This document shows, piece by piece, positions 37,255-47,614 of a stretch of 64,000 bases of DNA (position 1 is the stretch's first letter; each line of letters opens with the position of its first letter). Both the position numbers and the translations under genes were made by a program. Source of the DNA: Polynucleobacter sp. MWH-UH35A. Lineage in GTDB: Bacteria; Pseudomonadota; Gammaproteobacteria; Burkholderiales; Burkholderiaceae. The stretch lies in NCBI RefSeq assembly GCF_018687075.1, contig NZ_CP061285.1, positions 186,001-250,000 of the forward strand, in the 5' to 3' direction. The notes beneath the pieces were generated by a model, which worked only from the letters and a program-made list of their open reading frames with translations, ran no database searches and was not told the DNA's origin.

Positions 37255-38220
37255 ATGATCAACTTGTTCGTCCTGCAAAATGGCCGCCTCTCTCAAGAGC
37301 AAGTGGAAGATCGCAATGAATTGTTGCAATATGCCAATCCTATCTGGATTGATGTGGTTGATCCAGAAGAAGAGGAATTAATCTGGATTAAAGAGGCATT
37401 TGGCGTGCTCTTGCCTGAGTTAGATGACTTGGGTGACTTAGAAGCATCTGCGCGTTACTTTGAAGCAGACGATGGTCATCTCCATATTCGTACCGATTTC
37501 TTATTGGATGAAGAAGAGACTTCTCGTAACGTTCGAGTTGCTTTTGTTCTTACTAAGCAGGTGTTGTTTTCTATTCATGACGAAGATTTGCCAGTGTTCC
37601 GCTTGGTTCGCTTACGTGCGCGTCTGCGCCCTGGATCAGTCAGCAACGCAAAAGATGTATTACTCGACTTGTATTCAACTGATGCTGAGTACTCTGCGGA
37701 TGCTTTGGAAGAGGTTTATGAAAACCTCGAGCAAGCAGGTAAGCGGGTTCTGCAAGACGACATCAATGATGCGGATGCAGAGCAAGTTCTCGAGACGATT
37801 GCCAAAGAAGAAGATACCAACGGTCGTATTCGTCGTAATGTGATGGATACCCGTAGAGCCTTGTCTTTCCTGATGCGCAGCAAGTTACTCTCTGATGAGC
37901 AGCAAGAAGAAGCCCGTCAAATTTTGCGTGACATTGACTCTCTAGAAAACCACACAGCCTTCTTATTCGACAAGATTAACTTCTTGATGGATGCGACCGT
38001 CGGCTTCATTAACTTGAACCAATCGAAGATTATTAAGATCTTCTCGGTGGTATCAGTAGCTTTAATGCCGCCAACATTGCTGGCCAGTGTTTGGGGTATG
38101 AACTACAAACACATGCCTGAGTTAGATGCGACTTGGGGTTATCCAATGGCGATTGGTGCGATGGTAGTTTCCGCAATCATTCCACTTTGGTATTTCCACA
38201 GCAAGGGCTGGATGAAGTAA
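37255..38220 (+). CDS. corA: Magnesium/cobalt transporter CorA
   Basis: Pentameric Mg2+ channel. A cytoplasmic N-domain of about 250 residues rich in acidic residues is followed by two C-terminal transmembrane helices. The GMN selectivity signature lies in SVWGMNYKHMPE at the end of the first, and the protein finishes with a basic tail HSKGWMK. 321 residues. A good AGGAG precedes the ATG. Monocistronic. Confidence 0.95.
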   Translation: MINLFVLQNGRLSQEQVEDRNELLQYANPIWIDVVDPEEEELIWIKEAFGVLLPELDDLGDLEASARYFEADDGHLHIRTDFLLDEEETSRNVRVAFVLTKQVLFSIHDEDLPVFRLVRLRARLRPGSVSNAKDVLLDLYSTDAEYSADALEEVYENLEQAGKRVLQDDINDADAEQVLETIAKEEDTNGRIRRNVMDTRRALSFLMRSKLLSDEQQEEARQILRDIDSLENHTAFLFDKINFLMDATVGFINLNQSKIIKIFSVVSVALMPPTLLASVWGMNYKHMPELDATWGYPMAIGAMVVSAIIPLWYFHSKGWMK

Positions 38221-38256
38221 GCGGTATTGGTAAATATTGGTAAAGCTACTCTTTAC

Positions 38257-38736
38257 TTAATTTCTAAGTAGGGCGATTAATTCAGCAAGTGCAAATTCAG
38301 TTGCTTGTTGTCTCACCATTTGACGATCTCCGCCAAAGTGCACAGTTTTAGTGAGAGTTTGATTCTCGGTAGCCCAGCCAAAACAGACTGTTCCCACTGG
38401 TTTTTCTGCTGACCCGCCGGATGGACCTGCTACGCCGGTAATAGAAATAGCCACATTACCCCCTGAATTGATCCGGGCACCTTCGGCCATTGCCTTAGCC
38501 ACTTGTTCGCTAACAGCCCCATAAGTTTCAATGAGCTGGGCTGGTACGTCGAGGCATTCAGTTTTTGCCTCATTGCTATAGGTGATGTAGCCACGCTCAA
38601 ACCATTCGCTGGAGCCCGCTAGTTCGGTTAGTGTTGCGCAGACTAGGCCGCCAGTACAGGATTCGGCTAATGACACTGTCCAATTTCTGGAGAGCAAAAT
38701 CTGAGCGAGAGTTTTAGTGAGATCAGTTGCGTTCAT
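38257..38736 (-). CDS. pncC: Nicotinamide-nucleotide amidohydrolase, CinA C-terminal type
   Basis: Deamidates nicotinamide mononucleotide in pyridine nucleotide recycling. The family marks are LAESCTGGLVCATLTE (catalytic Ser, about 24-39), YSNEAKTECL and ISITGVAGPSGGSAEKPVG (about 98-116). 159 residues, the stand-alone domain without the N-terminal MoCF part of long CinA. It lies 9 bp after pgpA in a thiL-pgpA-pncC operon, an order common in proteobacteria. Confidence 0.92.
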   Translation of the reverse strand: MNATDLTKTLAQILLSRNWTVSLAESCTGGLVCATLTELAGSSEWFERGYITYSNEAKTECLDVPAQLIETYGAVSEQVAKAMAEGARINSGGNVAISITGVAGPSGGSAEKPVGTVCFGWATENQTLTKTVHFGGDRQMVRQQATEFALAELIALLRN

Positions 38737-38745
38737 TGACGCTCT

Positions 38746-39309
38746 TTATTGAATTAAAAACTGTATTAGAGCCATCACCAACAGCGTACAAAAAGCCGCC
38801 GCAAGATCGTCGACCATAATTCCAAAACCACGCCAAATGATTTGCAAGTAAGTAGATTGCTGTGCACTATCAGTTTCAGTGTTTTTGAAATGACGATCAA
38901 TTACTCCAATGGGGCCAGGTTTCATGGCATCAAAAAAGCGGAATAGTGCAAAAGCAATGATTTGCATCCAAATACTAGTCGGCATGATAAAGATGAGCAC
39001 CAGCCAGAAGGCGACGATTTCATCCCAAACAATGCCACCAAAATCTTTTTTGCCAAGCTCTTCACTAACCTGACCGCAGATCCAGCAACCCAGAAAAATG
39101 CCACCGCCAATAATCCAAAGAAAGTCCTCAGTGCTAAAGAAGTATTCACCTACCAGAAAGGCTGCCCAAGCCCAGAGGGTGCCTGCGGTGCCCGGGGCTA
39201 TAGGGCTTAGACCGCTACCAAAGCCAAAGGCAAGCGTGCGGCTAGCGTTTTGAAAAACCCATTTGAAGTTTGGTTTCACTTCTGCAGAAGGCTCAATATT
39301 GGTCATCAT
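38746..39309 (-). CDS. pgpA: Phosphatidylglycerophosphatase A
   Basis: Membrane phosphatase that produces phosphatidylglycerol. Motifs are FGFGSGLSPIAPGTAGTL (about 32-49), IVWDEIVAFW and the helix-turn DAMKPGPIGVIDR (about 129-141). Several hydrophobic helices. 187 residues, with a 20-residue soluble N-terminal extension. The start overlaps thiL by 4 bp. Confidence 0.94.
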   Translation of the reverse strand: MMTNIEPSAEVKPNFKWVFQNASRTLAFGFGSGLSPIAPGTAGTLWAWAAFLVGEYFFSTEDFLWIIGGGIFLGCWICGQVSEELGKKDFGGIVWDEIVAFWLVLIFIMPTSIWMQIIAFALFRFFDAMKPGPIGVIDRHFKNTETDSAQQSTYLQIIWRGFGIMVDDLAAAFCTLLVMALIQFLIQ

Positions 39310-40328
39310 GCAAAGTGATCAAATGAGTTTAGAAAGGGCGCGACCTCTGCATCACTCATGGCCGCACCAGAACTATTGATGAGGTACAGCTTTGAATCAA
39401 TTCCTTTTTTCGGGAGTATTTTTCCAATGATTGTTAAAGGTAGGTTGAGTGATTTACTCATCGCTTGAATTTTGTCACGCTGACTTGGGGATGCCGTAAA
39501 GCAAAGTTCGTAATCATCACCACCGCACGCAGCAAATTGATGCTGAATAGAAACATCTTGCTTTTGTAGTGTGATCGATTTTGGCAATTGCTCCAATTGA
39601 ATTTGTGCATCAACTTGTGACCGCTTCAGGATGTGGCGTAAGTCACCCAATAAGCCATCCGATATATCTAAGGCTGAGCTTGCAACATCTCGTAACTGAA
39701 TACCTAATTCAACTCTAGGACTTGGCTGATGCATGCGGTGTGCAACTTGCTGTAAATCTTCACTGGATAGTTTGATTTCATGACGCAGTGCAGCAAGAGC
39801 AAGCCTTGCATCCCCTACTGCACCAGACACCCAAATGTCGTCGCCAGGCTTTGCCCCGGATCTACGAATGGCCTTGACGACAGGGGTGGCGCCAAAAGCA
39901 GTGATGGAGATCGTTAGCAGGCCAGCGGTGGTATCGCCACCGATGAGAGGGCAAGAATATTGTTTGGCAGTTGCGAAAAGCCCCTTAGAAAAAGCTTCTA
40001 GCCAGGCTTCATTTATTGCTGGGAGAGCAATTGCCAAAGTGAACCCAAGTGGCCTAGCCCCCATGGCAGCTAGGTCTGAAAGGTTGACTGCTAGGGCTTT
40101 GCGAGCTAATTGTTCTGGATCAGCGTCAGCAAAAAAATGCCGGCCTTCCACCAGCATATCGCTGGTAATGGCGATCTCTTCGTCTGCTTGAGGTTTGATG
40201 AGGGCACAGTCATCGCCAATGCCTAAGACGATTGCTTGATCTGCATCTGTGCGCAAGGAATCTGCACCCATTTTAAAAAAACGCTCGATGAGGTCAAATT
40301 CCCCTAGGGGTTTGAAATGAGAAGGCAT
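39306..40328 (-). CDS. thiL: Thiamine-monophosphate kinase
   Basis: Makes thiamine diphosphate from thiamine monophosphate and ATP. The start GEFDLIERFF, the metal-binding GIGDDCALIK (about 36-45), SDMLVEGRHF (about 56-65), NLSDLAAMGA and the later DISDGLLGDL and GGDDYELCF motifs are intact. 340 residues. First gene of thiL-pgpA-pncC and divergent from maeB. No thiamine riboswitch is apparent upstream. Confidence 0.95.
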   Translation of the reverse strand: MPSHFKPLGEFDLIERFFKMGADSLRTDADQAIVLGIGDDCALIKPQADEEIAITSDMLVEGRHFFADADPEQLARKALAVNLSDLAAMGARPLGFTLAIALPAINEAWLEAFSKGLFATAKQYSCPLIGGDTTAGLLTISITAFGATPVVKAIRRSGAKPGDDIWVSGAVGDARLALAALRHEIKLSSEDLQQVAHRMHQPSPRVELGIQLRDVASSALDISDGLLGDLRHILKRSQVDAQIQLEQLPKSITLQKQDVSIQHQFAACGGDDYELCFTASPSQRDKIQAMSKSLNLPLTIIGKILPKKGIDSKLYLINSSGAAMSDAEVAPFLNSFDHFA

Positions 40329-40433
40329 ACCCTATTTTATGGCTGTTATGTGGCAAATGCCCGAGAGGAATAGAATTGAACTCTTATAAGTCTTAGATAA
40401 GCGTAGATAAGACAGAACTTAGTGAGCTAGTGA

Positions 40434-42755
40434 ATGAGCAAAGAAAATAATAAAGAGCAACAAATTGCAGCCTTAAGAGAGGCAGCCCTTCAGTACCATG
40501 AGTTTCCAACTCCGGGCAAAATTGAGATTGCCCCCACCAAACAACTGACCAATCAACGAGACTTAGCGCTGGCATACACGCCTGGTGTTGCAGCGCCTTG
40601 TGAAGAGATCGTAAAAGATCCTGCGAATGCTTTCAAATACACTGCGAAAGGAAACTTGGTTGGTGTGATCACAAACGGCACAGCCGTTTTAGGTTTAGGA
40701 AATATTGGACCGCTGGCAAGTAAGCCAGTGATGGAAGGTAAGGCGGTTCTCTTTAAGAAGTTTGCTGGCATTGATGTTTTCGATATCGAAGTCAATGAAA
40801 ACGATCCTGATAAATTGGTGGAGATCATTGCTGCACTTGAGCCAACATTTGGCGGTATCAATTTAGAAGACATTAAAGCGCCTGACTGTTTTGTGGTTGA
40901 GCGTAAGTTACAAGCGCGCATGAAGATCCCAGTCTTTCATGATGATCAGCATGGTACTGCGATTGTGGTGGCAGCCGCTATCCTCAACGGTTTGAAGGTG
41001 GTTGGTAAAAAGGTTGAAGACGTCAAGCTGGTTACCTCAGGAGCCGGTGCAGCAGCATTGGCCTGTTTAGACCTATTGGTGGATTTAGGTATCCAACGTA
41101 AAAATATTTGGGTGACTGACTTAGCGGGCGTTGCTTACAAAGGCCGTAAGGAATTAATGGATCCAGAGAAGGAGCCATTCTGCCAAGAGACAGATTTGCG
41201 CACGCTCGATCAAGCAATTGAAGGCGCCGATATTTTCTTAGGTCTCTCTGCGGGCGGTGTCTTAAAGCAAGACATGGTGAAGAAGATGGCGCCTAAGCCA
41301 TTGGTTTATGCCTTAGCAAATCCAACCCCAGAAATTCTGCCTGAAGAGGTCAAGGCGGTTCGTCCAGATGCAGTGATGGCAACTGGCCGTACCGATTATC
41401 CAAATCAGGTAAATAACGTTTTGTGTTTCCCATTCATCTTCCGCGGTGCTTTGGATGTGGGTGCAACAACCATTACTCGTGGGATGGAGGTCGCAGCGGT
41501 GAAGGCCGTAGCCGAGTTGGCCCAGGCTGAGCAGAGCGAGGTTGTGGCTTCGGTTTACGGTATTGAGAACCTCTCTTTTGGTCCAGAGTATTTAATTCCA
41601 AAACCATTTGATCCCCGCTTGATTACGGTGATTGCTCCAGCTGTTGCTAAAGCAGCAATGGATGATGGTGTTGCTTCACGCCCCATTAAAGATTTCGATG
41701 CATACCGCAATCAGTTGCAACAATTTGTGTACCACTCTGGCACTTTGATGAAGCCACTCTTTAGCATTGCTAAGCGTGTGCCTGCAAATCAAAAACGGAT
41801 TGTGTTTGCTGAGGGTGAAGATGAGCGCGTATTGCGTGCAGTGCAGATCATCATCGATGAGCACTTGGCGACTCCAATCTTGATTGGTCGTCCTGCGGTG
41901 ATCGAGCATCGCATTGAGAAGTTTGGCTTGCGCATGAAGGCGGGCGATGACTTTGAGGTTGTTAATCCTGAGAATGACTCACGCTTCCGTGACTTCTGGC
42001 AAACCTACCTTGCACTGACTGAGCGCAAGGGCGTCACCCAATCATTCGCTAAGCTAGAAGTACGTCGTCGCAACAGTTTGATCGGCAGTCTCTTGATTCA
42101 AAAGGGTATGGCCGATGGCATGATTTCTGGAACCGTGGGCAATTTAGCAACCCACTTGAAGTATGTCGATGAAGTGATTGGACGCGAGCCAGGTGCAAAT
42201 GTATACGGCGCAATGTCTGGTTTGATTTTGCCAGGCCGCCAAGTATTTTTGGTCGACACCCATATCAACATTGATCCAACTGCTTGTGAGTTAGCAGAAC
42301 TCACTTTGATGGCCGCTAGTGAAATGAGAAAGCTAGGCCTTGCCCCTAAAGTGGCATTACTCTCCCACTCCAATTTTGGTTCTAGCAATGCGCCATCTGC
42401 AGTCAAGATGCGCGAAGTATTGGCATTGCTGCAAAAGGCTGACCCAACATTGGAAGTTGACGGCGAGATGCATGGTGATAGCGCATTGGATGAAGCTATT
42501 CGTTCTGGCACTGTCACTTCCTCTCCTTTGAAGGGTGACGCTAACCTTTTGGTGCTGCCAAATATCGATGCTGCAAATATTTCTTACAACTTGTTAAAAG
42601 TAGCCGCAGGAAATGGCATTGCAATTGGCCCATTGTTATTGGGTGTAGCTAAACCGATTCATATTCTGACTCCAGCAGCTACGGTTCGCCGTATTGTGAA
42701 TGTGACAACTTTGGCAGTTGTGGAGGCGGCAAGTAACGCCAGAGGCATTTCTTAA
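40434..42755 (+). CDS. maeB: NADP-dependent malic enzyme with phosphotransacetylase-like domain
   Basis: Decarboxylates malate to pyruvate with NADP. The malic N-domain and NAD-binding domain cover about 1-430, with [23 protein letters not shown] (about 164-176) and the nucleotide loop [13 protein letters not shown]. Residues about 440-773 form a Pta-like acetyltransferase domain that in MaeB proteins binds acetyl-CoA and acts as an allosteric sensor rather than an enzyme. 773 residues, standard. Monocistronic, followed by a 13-bp inverted repeat. Confidence 0.95.
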   Translation: MSKENNKEQQIAALREAALQYHEFPTPGKIEIAPTKQLTNQRDLALAYTPGVAAPCEEIVKDPANAFKYTAKGNLVGVITNGTAVLGLGNIGPLASKPVMEGKAVLFKKFAGIDVFDIEVNENDPDKLVEIIAALEPTFGGINLEDIKAPDCFVVERKLQARMKIPVFHDDQHGTAIVVAAAILNGLKVVGKKVEDVKLVTSGAGAAALACLDLLVDLGIQRKNIWVTDLAGVAYKGRKELMDPEKEPFCQETDLRTLDQAIEGADIFLGLSAGGVLKQDMVKKMAPKPLVYALANPTPEILPEEVKAVRPDAVMATGRTDYPNQVNNVLCFPFIFRGALDVGATTITRGMEVAAVKAVAELAQAEQSEVVASVYGIENLSFGPEYLIPKPFDPRLITVIAPAVAKAAMDDGVASRPIKDFDAYRNQLQQFVYHSGTLMKPLFSIAKRVPANQKRIVFAEGEDERVLRAVQIIIDEHLATPILIGRPAVIEHRIEKFGLRMKAGDDFEVVNPENDSRFRDFWQTYLALTERKGVTQSFAKLEVRRRNSLIGSLLIQKGMADGMISGTVGNLATHLKYVDEVIGREPGANVYGAMSGLILPGRQVFLVDTHINIDPTACELAELTLMAASEMRKLGLAPKVALLSHSNFGSSNAPSAVKMREVLALLQKADPTLEVDGEMHGDSALDEAIRSGTVTSSPLKGDANLLVLPNIDAANISYNLLKVAAGNGIAIGPLLLGVAKPIHILTPAATVRRIVNVTTLAVVEAASNARGIS

Positions 42756-42771
42756 GCATCTAAAGTATCGG

Positions 42772-42807
42772 TAAATTATGTAAGTTAGTGATAGCTTACA
42801 TAATTTA
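42772..42807. repeat. 13-bp perfect inverted repeat downstream of maeB
   Basis: Arms 42772-42784 and 42795-42807 are perfect complements with a 10-base loop. It lies 16 bases past the maeB stop and 85 bases before the barstar-like ATG. It may be an AT-rich terminator or an operator for the next gene. Confidence 0.6.
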
Positions 42808-42892
42808 TTTCTATATAAATCAGTGTGTTACATAAAATGCACTGTATTTGGGCTTGATTTGGTGGCGTGTTACGGGTAACCTAGCACCCATC

Positions 42893-43513
42893 ATGAATAA
42901 TCGCTCTGAAAACAGCAATACAGCCAGCTTCGAAGAACATAGCCGTGCTGAAAGTTGGGATAGCAATGATCGACTTGAAACTGAGTCATCCGCGGCCAAT
43001 ATTTATGCTGAAGGCGGTTTATCTCGTTTACAAACCTATGCAGCAAATCAAGTTTCGGGGAAAAAAGTGACAGCTTCTTGGCGTGCCGCTTTGGCCGTTC
43101 GCGATGCCGGACCGCCGGCAATGTTGCGCAGTGTGCGCCCTAATATCGTGCAATCTATTCGTGCTTTCCGCACTCCTGACTTGCAGGAAGCGGCAACTGA
43201 GTTGGGTCAACACTTCATTTATGCCAATTGCGCAAATGCAATGACTAAGGGTGAAGTTTTGGAGTCCATTGCGATTGCATACTCCCTGACTAAGCAACAG
43301 GCTAAGAACTACGATCCTTTGTTAGATGCGTTGACCACTACGGTTGATAAGTCTGGTCCACAACCTGGTTTTGTTGTGGTGCTTGAAGGTTTACCTTGCA
43401 CACAGAAGTTTGACAAAGAAGCTCGTGAAACGCTCTTGGATGTTTTCCGTGATGCGGTTGATTTCTGGGCTGAGCGCCGAACACCGTATCGTGTCTTCTA
43501 CTCCTTCGCTTAA
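42893..43513 (+). CDS. Barstar-like family protein
   Basis: A 206-residue protein whose last 120 residues have the barstar (barnase inhibitor-like) pattern: FIYANCANAMTKGEVLESIA, then YDPLLDALTT, GFVVVLEGL and the closing FRDAVDFWAERRTPYRVFYS. The first 80 residues are Asn/Ser/Glu-rich and likely disordered. The start is the ATG at 42893; an upstream TTG frame of 15 codons is rejected. No barnase-like RNase is nearby, so the target is unknown. Related stand-alone genes occur next to rsmE-tkt in other Burkholderiales, which argues for a housekeeping role. Confidence 0.75.
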   Translation: MNNRSENSNTASFEEHSRAESWDSNDRLETESSAANIYAEGGLSRLQTYAANQVSGKKVTASWRAALAVRDAGPPAMLRSVRPNIVQSIRAFRTPDLQEAATELGQHFIYANCANAMTKGEVLESIAIAYSLTKQQAKNYDPLLDALTTTVDKSGPQPGFVVVLEGLPCTQKFDKEARETLLDVFRDAVDFWAERRTPYRVFYSFA

Positions 43514-43537
43514 TCGCTAAGGCCCTAGTAGCTCAAT

Positions 43538-43562
43538 AAATCGCCTCACTTGAGGCGATTTT
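43538..43562. terminator. Bidirectional terminator overlapping the rsmE stop
   Basis: A perfect 10-bp stem (43538-43547 with 43552-43561) with an ACTT loop and T-rich flanks. It ends the barstar-like gene and, on the other strand, includes the last codons and stop of rsmE. Confidence 0.85.
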
Positions 43563-44307
43563 GCATTTCAGGGTTCCACACGCTGTGAACGGCTGTAATG
43601 GCCACCACGCCTGCGGTTTCAGTTCTCAGGACCCGTTCACCAAGGGAAACTAATTGATAGCCTGCAGCTTCTGCCTGAGCCTCTTCCTCGGGAGAATGCC
43701 CGCCTTCCGGCCCAATCATTAAGACAATATCTTGAGGATTGTTTTCTAAAAGTACAGAATACATACTTTTTGTAGCATCGGGACTTAGTAGCAGCTTAAG
43801 AGTAGGTTTTGGACTTGCTTTTAAATATTCTTCAAATGTTTGTATTGGCTCTAAATTGGCAAAGACTGTTCGGTCGCATTGTTCGCAAGCGGCTTGAATG
43901 ATGCCTTGCCAGTGAGCAAGTCGTTTTTGGGCGCGCTCCAAATCGCTAGAGCGAGTGAGTTTCAAAATGGAGCGCTCGCATTGCATCGGCGCGATGTTTT
44001 GTGCGCCCGTTTCGACGGCTTTTTCGACAATCCAGTCCATTTTGTCTCCCCCAGCTAGTCCTTGAGCCAAAGTAATGGCATATGGGGTCTCGCGGTGGGT
44101 ATCGGTGCGGATATCCGTCAGCTGAACTTGACCTGCTTTTCCGCTCAAAGAGAGGAGTTCGCCCTGAGCTACTTGGCCATTTCCATCAAATACTGGGAAG
44201 AATTCCCCAACTTGGATGCGTCTTACGCGCAAATGGTGGGCAACCTCGGGGGTTAGGGCGGTCGGCTTTTGGGATTCCCATGGTCCGGGAAGATAAAATT
44301 GAGGCAT
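43546..44307 (-). CDS. rsmE: 16S rRNA (uracil1498-N3)-methyltransferase
   Basis: SPOUT-class methyltransferase that modifies U1498 of 16S rRNA. The N-terminal PUA-like domain (FYLPGPW, HHLRVRRIQVGE) is followed by the knotted SAM domain with IGPEGGHSPEE and LGERVLRTETAGVVAI near the C-terminus. The true start is MPQFYLPG at 44307 (253 residues); the frame opens 12 codons earlier without support. It is divergent from tkt by 43 bp. Confidence 0.95.
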   Translation of the reverse strand: MPQFYLPGPWESQKPTALTPEVAHHLRVRRIQVGEFFPVFDGNGQVAQGELLSLSGKAGQVQLTDIRTDTHRETPYAITLAQGLAGGDKMDWIVEKAVETGAQNIAPMQCERSILKLTRSSDLERAQKRLAHWQGIIQAACEQCDRTVFANLEPIQTFEEYLKASPKPTLKLLLSPDATKSMYSVLLENNPQDIVLMIGPEGGHSPEEEAQAEAAGYQLVSLGERVLRTETAGVVAITAVHSVWNPEMQNRLK

Positions 44308-44350
44308 TACTGAAATATAGCCAATTAATTTTCCCGAGACCACTTTTACG

Positions 44351-46351
44351 ATGTCAAACCTTCAAATTCGTATGGCTAATGCCATTCGTGCTTTATCCAT
44401 GGATGCAGTACAGCAGGCAAATTCAGGTCACCCTGGTATGCCAATGGGCATGGCAGATATTGCCGTCGGCCTCTGGAATGAACATTTAAAACATAACCCA
44501 ACAGATCCACATTGGATTGATCGCGATCGTTTTGTTTTATCCAATGGTCATGGCTCCATGTTGTTGTATTCGCTCTTGCATCTTTCTGGTTACGACTTGC
44601 CGATTGAAGAGTTAAAAAATTTCCGCCAATTACACAGTAAAACTCCAGGACATCCTGAGTACGGAATTACACCTGGAGTTGAAACAACTACTGGCCCGCT
44701 AGGTCAGGGAATCTCTAATGCAGTGGGCATGGCGCTCGCTGAAAAATTACTAGCAGAAGAATTTAATCGTCCCGGTCATAACATCATTGATCACTACACC
44801 TATGTATTTTTAGGTGATGGTTGCTTGATGGAAGGCATTAGCCATGAAGTATGTTCTTTGGCTGGCACACTCAAGCTCAATAAGTTAATTGCGTTATGGG
44901 ATGACAACGGCATCTCGATTGATGGCAAAGTCGTTTCTTGGTTTAACGAAGACACACCTAAGCGTTTTGAAGCCTATGGTTGGAATGTGATTCGTAATGT
45001 AGATGGGCACAATGCTGAGGCTGTATCTGCTGCGATTGCTAAGGCGAAAAAGAGCGATAAACCAACCTTGATTTGCTGTAAGACTGCGATCGGCCAGGGT
45101 TCACCCAATATGGCGGGTAGCGATAAAGTGCACGGCTCACCTTTAGGCGCCGCTGAAATTGCCGCTACACGTGTAGCTCTTAACTGGCCTTATGCGCCGT
45201 TTGAAGTGCCAAAAGATATTTATGCTGCTTGGGATTTTAAGAAGCGTGGCCAGGCCGCTGAGCATGAGTGGAATAAAGAGTTTCAGAAATATAAAAACAA
45301 GTTTCCAGAGCTTGCTTCAGAATTGCAACGTCGCATGGCAGGTGATTTGTCTAAAGATTTTTCATCTACCTTAAATGCGTATTTAAAAACTTGCCAATCT
45401 AAAGCAGAGACCATCGCCACTCGTAAAGCAAGTCAAAATGCGATTGAAGCTTTAGCACCTGCTTTGCCAGAATTTATGGGCGGCTCTGCTGACTTAACTG
45501 GATCTAACTTAACCAATTGGTCTGCATGCAAAGCGGTGCGTGGTGATCAATGGGGTAACCACATTAACTATGGTGTGCGCGAATTTGGTATGAGCGCCAT
45601 CATGAACGGTATTGCCTTGCATGGTGGATACATTCCATTTGGCGGTACGTTCTTAACATTCTCCGATTACAGCCGTAATGCCTTGCGTATGGCTGCGCTG
45701 ATGAAGTTACGTAGCATTTTTGTCTTTACCCACGACTCCATTGGCTTGGGTGAAGATGGCCCAACCCATCAGTCTGTAGAGCATGTAGCCAGCCTACGCC
45801 TCATTCCAAACCTCATGGTTTGGCGTCCTTGTGACACCACCGAGAGCGCGGTCGCCTGGGGCTCAGCAATTGAGCGAAAAAATGGCCCTAGCGCCTTGAT
45901 TTTTAGTCGTCAAAACTGCCCATTCGTATCCCGTACTGCGGCGCAAATTAAAGAGATTGCACGCGGCGGCTATGTATTACGTGATCCGTCTGGCAAGATT
46001 GATGCAGTCATTATTGCTACCGGCTCTGAAATTGCTTTGGCATTGCAAACGGCAGAGCAATTAGAAAAAGATAGCGCAGGAAAAATCGGTATTCGGGTTG
46101 TTTCGATTCCTTCAACAACCGTCTTTGATCAACAAGATGCGGCGTACAAAGCAAAAGTATTGCCAGCTAATATTCCGCGGATTGCAGTAGAAGCTGGCAT
46201 AAGTGATTTCTGGTGGAAGTATGGTTGTGCAGCAGTGCATGGCGTGGATACTTTCGGCGAGTCAGCGCCTGCGCCGCAGCTCTATGAGTATTTTGGTTTA
46301 ACAGTGGATCAAATTGCCAAGACTGTTATGCAATGCATCTCGAAGAAGTAA
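44351..46351 (+). CDS. tkt: Transketolase
   Basis: Thiamine diphosphate enzyme of the pentose phosphate pathway. The N-terminus has [10 protein letters not shown]. The ThDP motif [13 protein letters not shown] (about 155-167) ends with Asn in the WDDN segment, and the central domain has [12 protein letters not shown]. 666 residues, typical. gap follows 71 bp later, probably with its own good ribosome site (AAGGGGG). Confidence 0.97.
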   Translation: MSNLQIRMANAIRALSMDAVQQANSGHPGMPMGMADIAVGLWNEHLKHNPTDPHWIDRDRFVLSNGHGSMLLYSLLHLSGYDLPIEELKNFRQLHSKTPGHPEYGITPGVETTTGPLGQGISNAVGMALAEKLLAEEFNRPGHNIIDHYTYVFLGDGCLMEGISHEVCSLAGTLKLNKLIALWDDNGISIDGKVVSWFNEDTPKRFEAYGWNVIRNVDGHNAEAVSAAIAKAKKSDKPTLICCKTAIGQGSPNMAGSDKVHGSPLGAAEIAATRVALNWPYAPFEVPKDIYAAWDFKKRGQAAEHEWNKEFQKYKNKFPELASELQRRMAGDLSKDFSSTLNAYLKTCQSKAETIATRKASQNAIEALAPALPEFMGGSADLTGSNLTNWSACKAVRGDQWGNHINYGVREFGMSAIMNGIALHGGYIPFGGTFLTFSDYSRNALRMAALMKLRSIFVFTHDSIGLGEDGPTHQSVEHVASLRLIPNLMVWRPCDTTESAVAWGSAIERKNGPSALIFSRQNCPFVSRTAAQIKEIARGGYVLRDPSGKIDAVIIATGSEIALALQTAEQLEKDSAGKIGIRVVSIPSTTVFDQQDAAYKAKVLPANIPRIAVEAGISDFWWKYGCAAVHGVDTFGESAPAPQLYEYFGLTVDQIAKTVMQCISKK

Positions 46352-46422
46352 GACGAACTGAATCGAACTAAATTGCACTGAAAAATACATCGAAAAATTT
46401 AATATTAGTAAGGGGGAAATAA

Positions 46423-47451
46423 ATGACAATTCGTGTCGCTATCAATGGTTATGGACGTATTGGACGCATGGTATTGCGTGCTTTATATGAGGATCAAGTC
46501 AACGGCAAACCACGCCGTGATATCAAGATTGTTGCAATCAATGCGATGGGTGATATTGCGATTAATGCCCACCTGACTCAGTACGATTCAGCGCACGGCC
46601 GTTTCCCGGCTGAGGTTACAGTCGATGGCGATTGCATGGTAGTTAATGGTGATCGCATCAAGATGTTCTGTACGCGTAATCCTGCAGAAACTCCTTGGGG
46701 TGAATTGGGTGTCGATTTGGTTTTAGAGTGCACAGGTAAGTTCACTTCCAAAGAAAAAGCGATGATTCACGTTCAACAGGGTGCGAAGAAAGTATTGATT
46801 TCTGCTCCTGGCGAAAAAGATGTTGATGCCACGATTGTGTATGGCGTTAATCAAAATGTATTGAAACCAAGTGATGTGGTTGTTTCGAATGCGAGCTGTA
46901 CAACAAACTGTTTGGCTCCACTAGTTAAACCATTGTTAGAAAAGATTGGCATCGAGTCAGGCTTGATGACTACGATTCATGCATTTACAAATGATCAAGT
47001 GTTGACTGACGTTTATCACAAGGATATGCGTCGTGCGCGTTCTGCGGTATCTAGCATGATCCCAACAAAGACTGGTGCTGCAAAAGCGGTTGGTTTGGTA
47101 TTGCCAGCTTTGGCAGGCCGCTTTGATGGTTTCGCAATGCGCGTGCCAGTGATCAACGTTTCAGTTGTGGATCTGACTTTTGCTGCAAGCCGTGCCACAA
47201 GCGTGGATGAAGTGAACGCAATCTTGAAGACTGCCAGCGAGGGTGAGCTTAAAGGGATTTTAGGATTTAACACCCTGCCATTGGTCTCAATCGACTTTAA
47301 CCATGATCCACGCCCAAGTATTTACGATGCCTCTCAAACTCGTGTATCTGCAGACGGTAAGTTGGTAAAAGTATTGGCTTGGTATGACAACGAGTGGGGT
47401 TATTCAGTCCAAATGCTCAATGCTGCAGAAGCATTAATGGCAGTAAAGTAA
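46423..47451 (+). CDS. gap: Glyceraldehyde-3-phosphate dehydrogenase, type I
   Basis: Glycolytic/gluconeogenic enzyme that oxidises GAP with NAD. NAD loop INGYGRIGR at 8-16, active-site [11 protein letters not shown] with catalytic Cys at about 158, and the closing WYDNEWGYS. 342 residues. Ends at a strong terminator; it likely forms a small carbon-metabolism unit with tkt. Confidence 0.98.
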   Translation: MTIRVAINGYGRIGRMVLRALYEDQVNGKPRRDIKIVAINAMGDIAINAHLTQYDSAHGRFPAEVTVDGDCMVVNGDRIKMFCTRNPAETPWGELGVDLVLECTGKFTSKEKAMIHVQQGAKKVLISAPGEKDVDATIVYGVNQNVLKPSDVVVSNASCTTNCLAPLVKPLLEKIGIESGLMTTIHAFTNDQVLTDVYHKDMRRARSAVSSMIPTKTGAAKAVGLVLPALAGRFDGFAMRVPVINVSVVDLTFAASRATSVDEVNAILKTASEGELKGILGFNTLPLVSIDFNHDPRPSIYDASQTRVSADGKLVKVLAWYDNEWGYSVQMLNAAEALMAVK

Positions 47452-47531
47452 TTAAGTTTCGTTAACTGTTGCTAAAAGCTGTTAAAAGTCAGTTAAATCG
47501 ATAAATCAATCTTAGATTGAATTTGTTGGGA

Positions 47532-47566
47532 ATACAAAAAGACCTCCAAGTGAGGTCTTTTTGTAT
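47532..47566. terminator. Bidirectional terminator between gap and fur
   Basis: A perfect 15-bp stem (47532-47546 with 47552-47566) with a CAAGT loop and A/T tracts on both arms. It separates the convergent gap and fur genes. Confidence 0.93.
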
Positions 47567-47614
47567 TTAAAGCGCTTAAAAGTAGCTATTTGTCTCTAAA
47601 AATCGTTATTTCTC

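Noticed and set aside
38224..38256. Tandem TATTGGTAAA repeat and short GTAAAG/CTTTAC hairpin after corA
   Set aside because: Only two 10-base copies and a 6-bp stem without a clear T run; too weak to call a terminator or a functional repeat.
42893..43513. Toxin-antitoxin pair based on the barstar-like gene
   Set aside because: No RNase toxin gene is adjacent; neighbours are maeB and rsmE.
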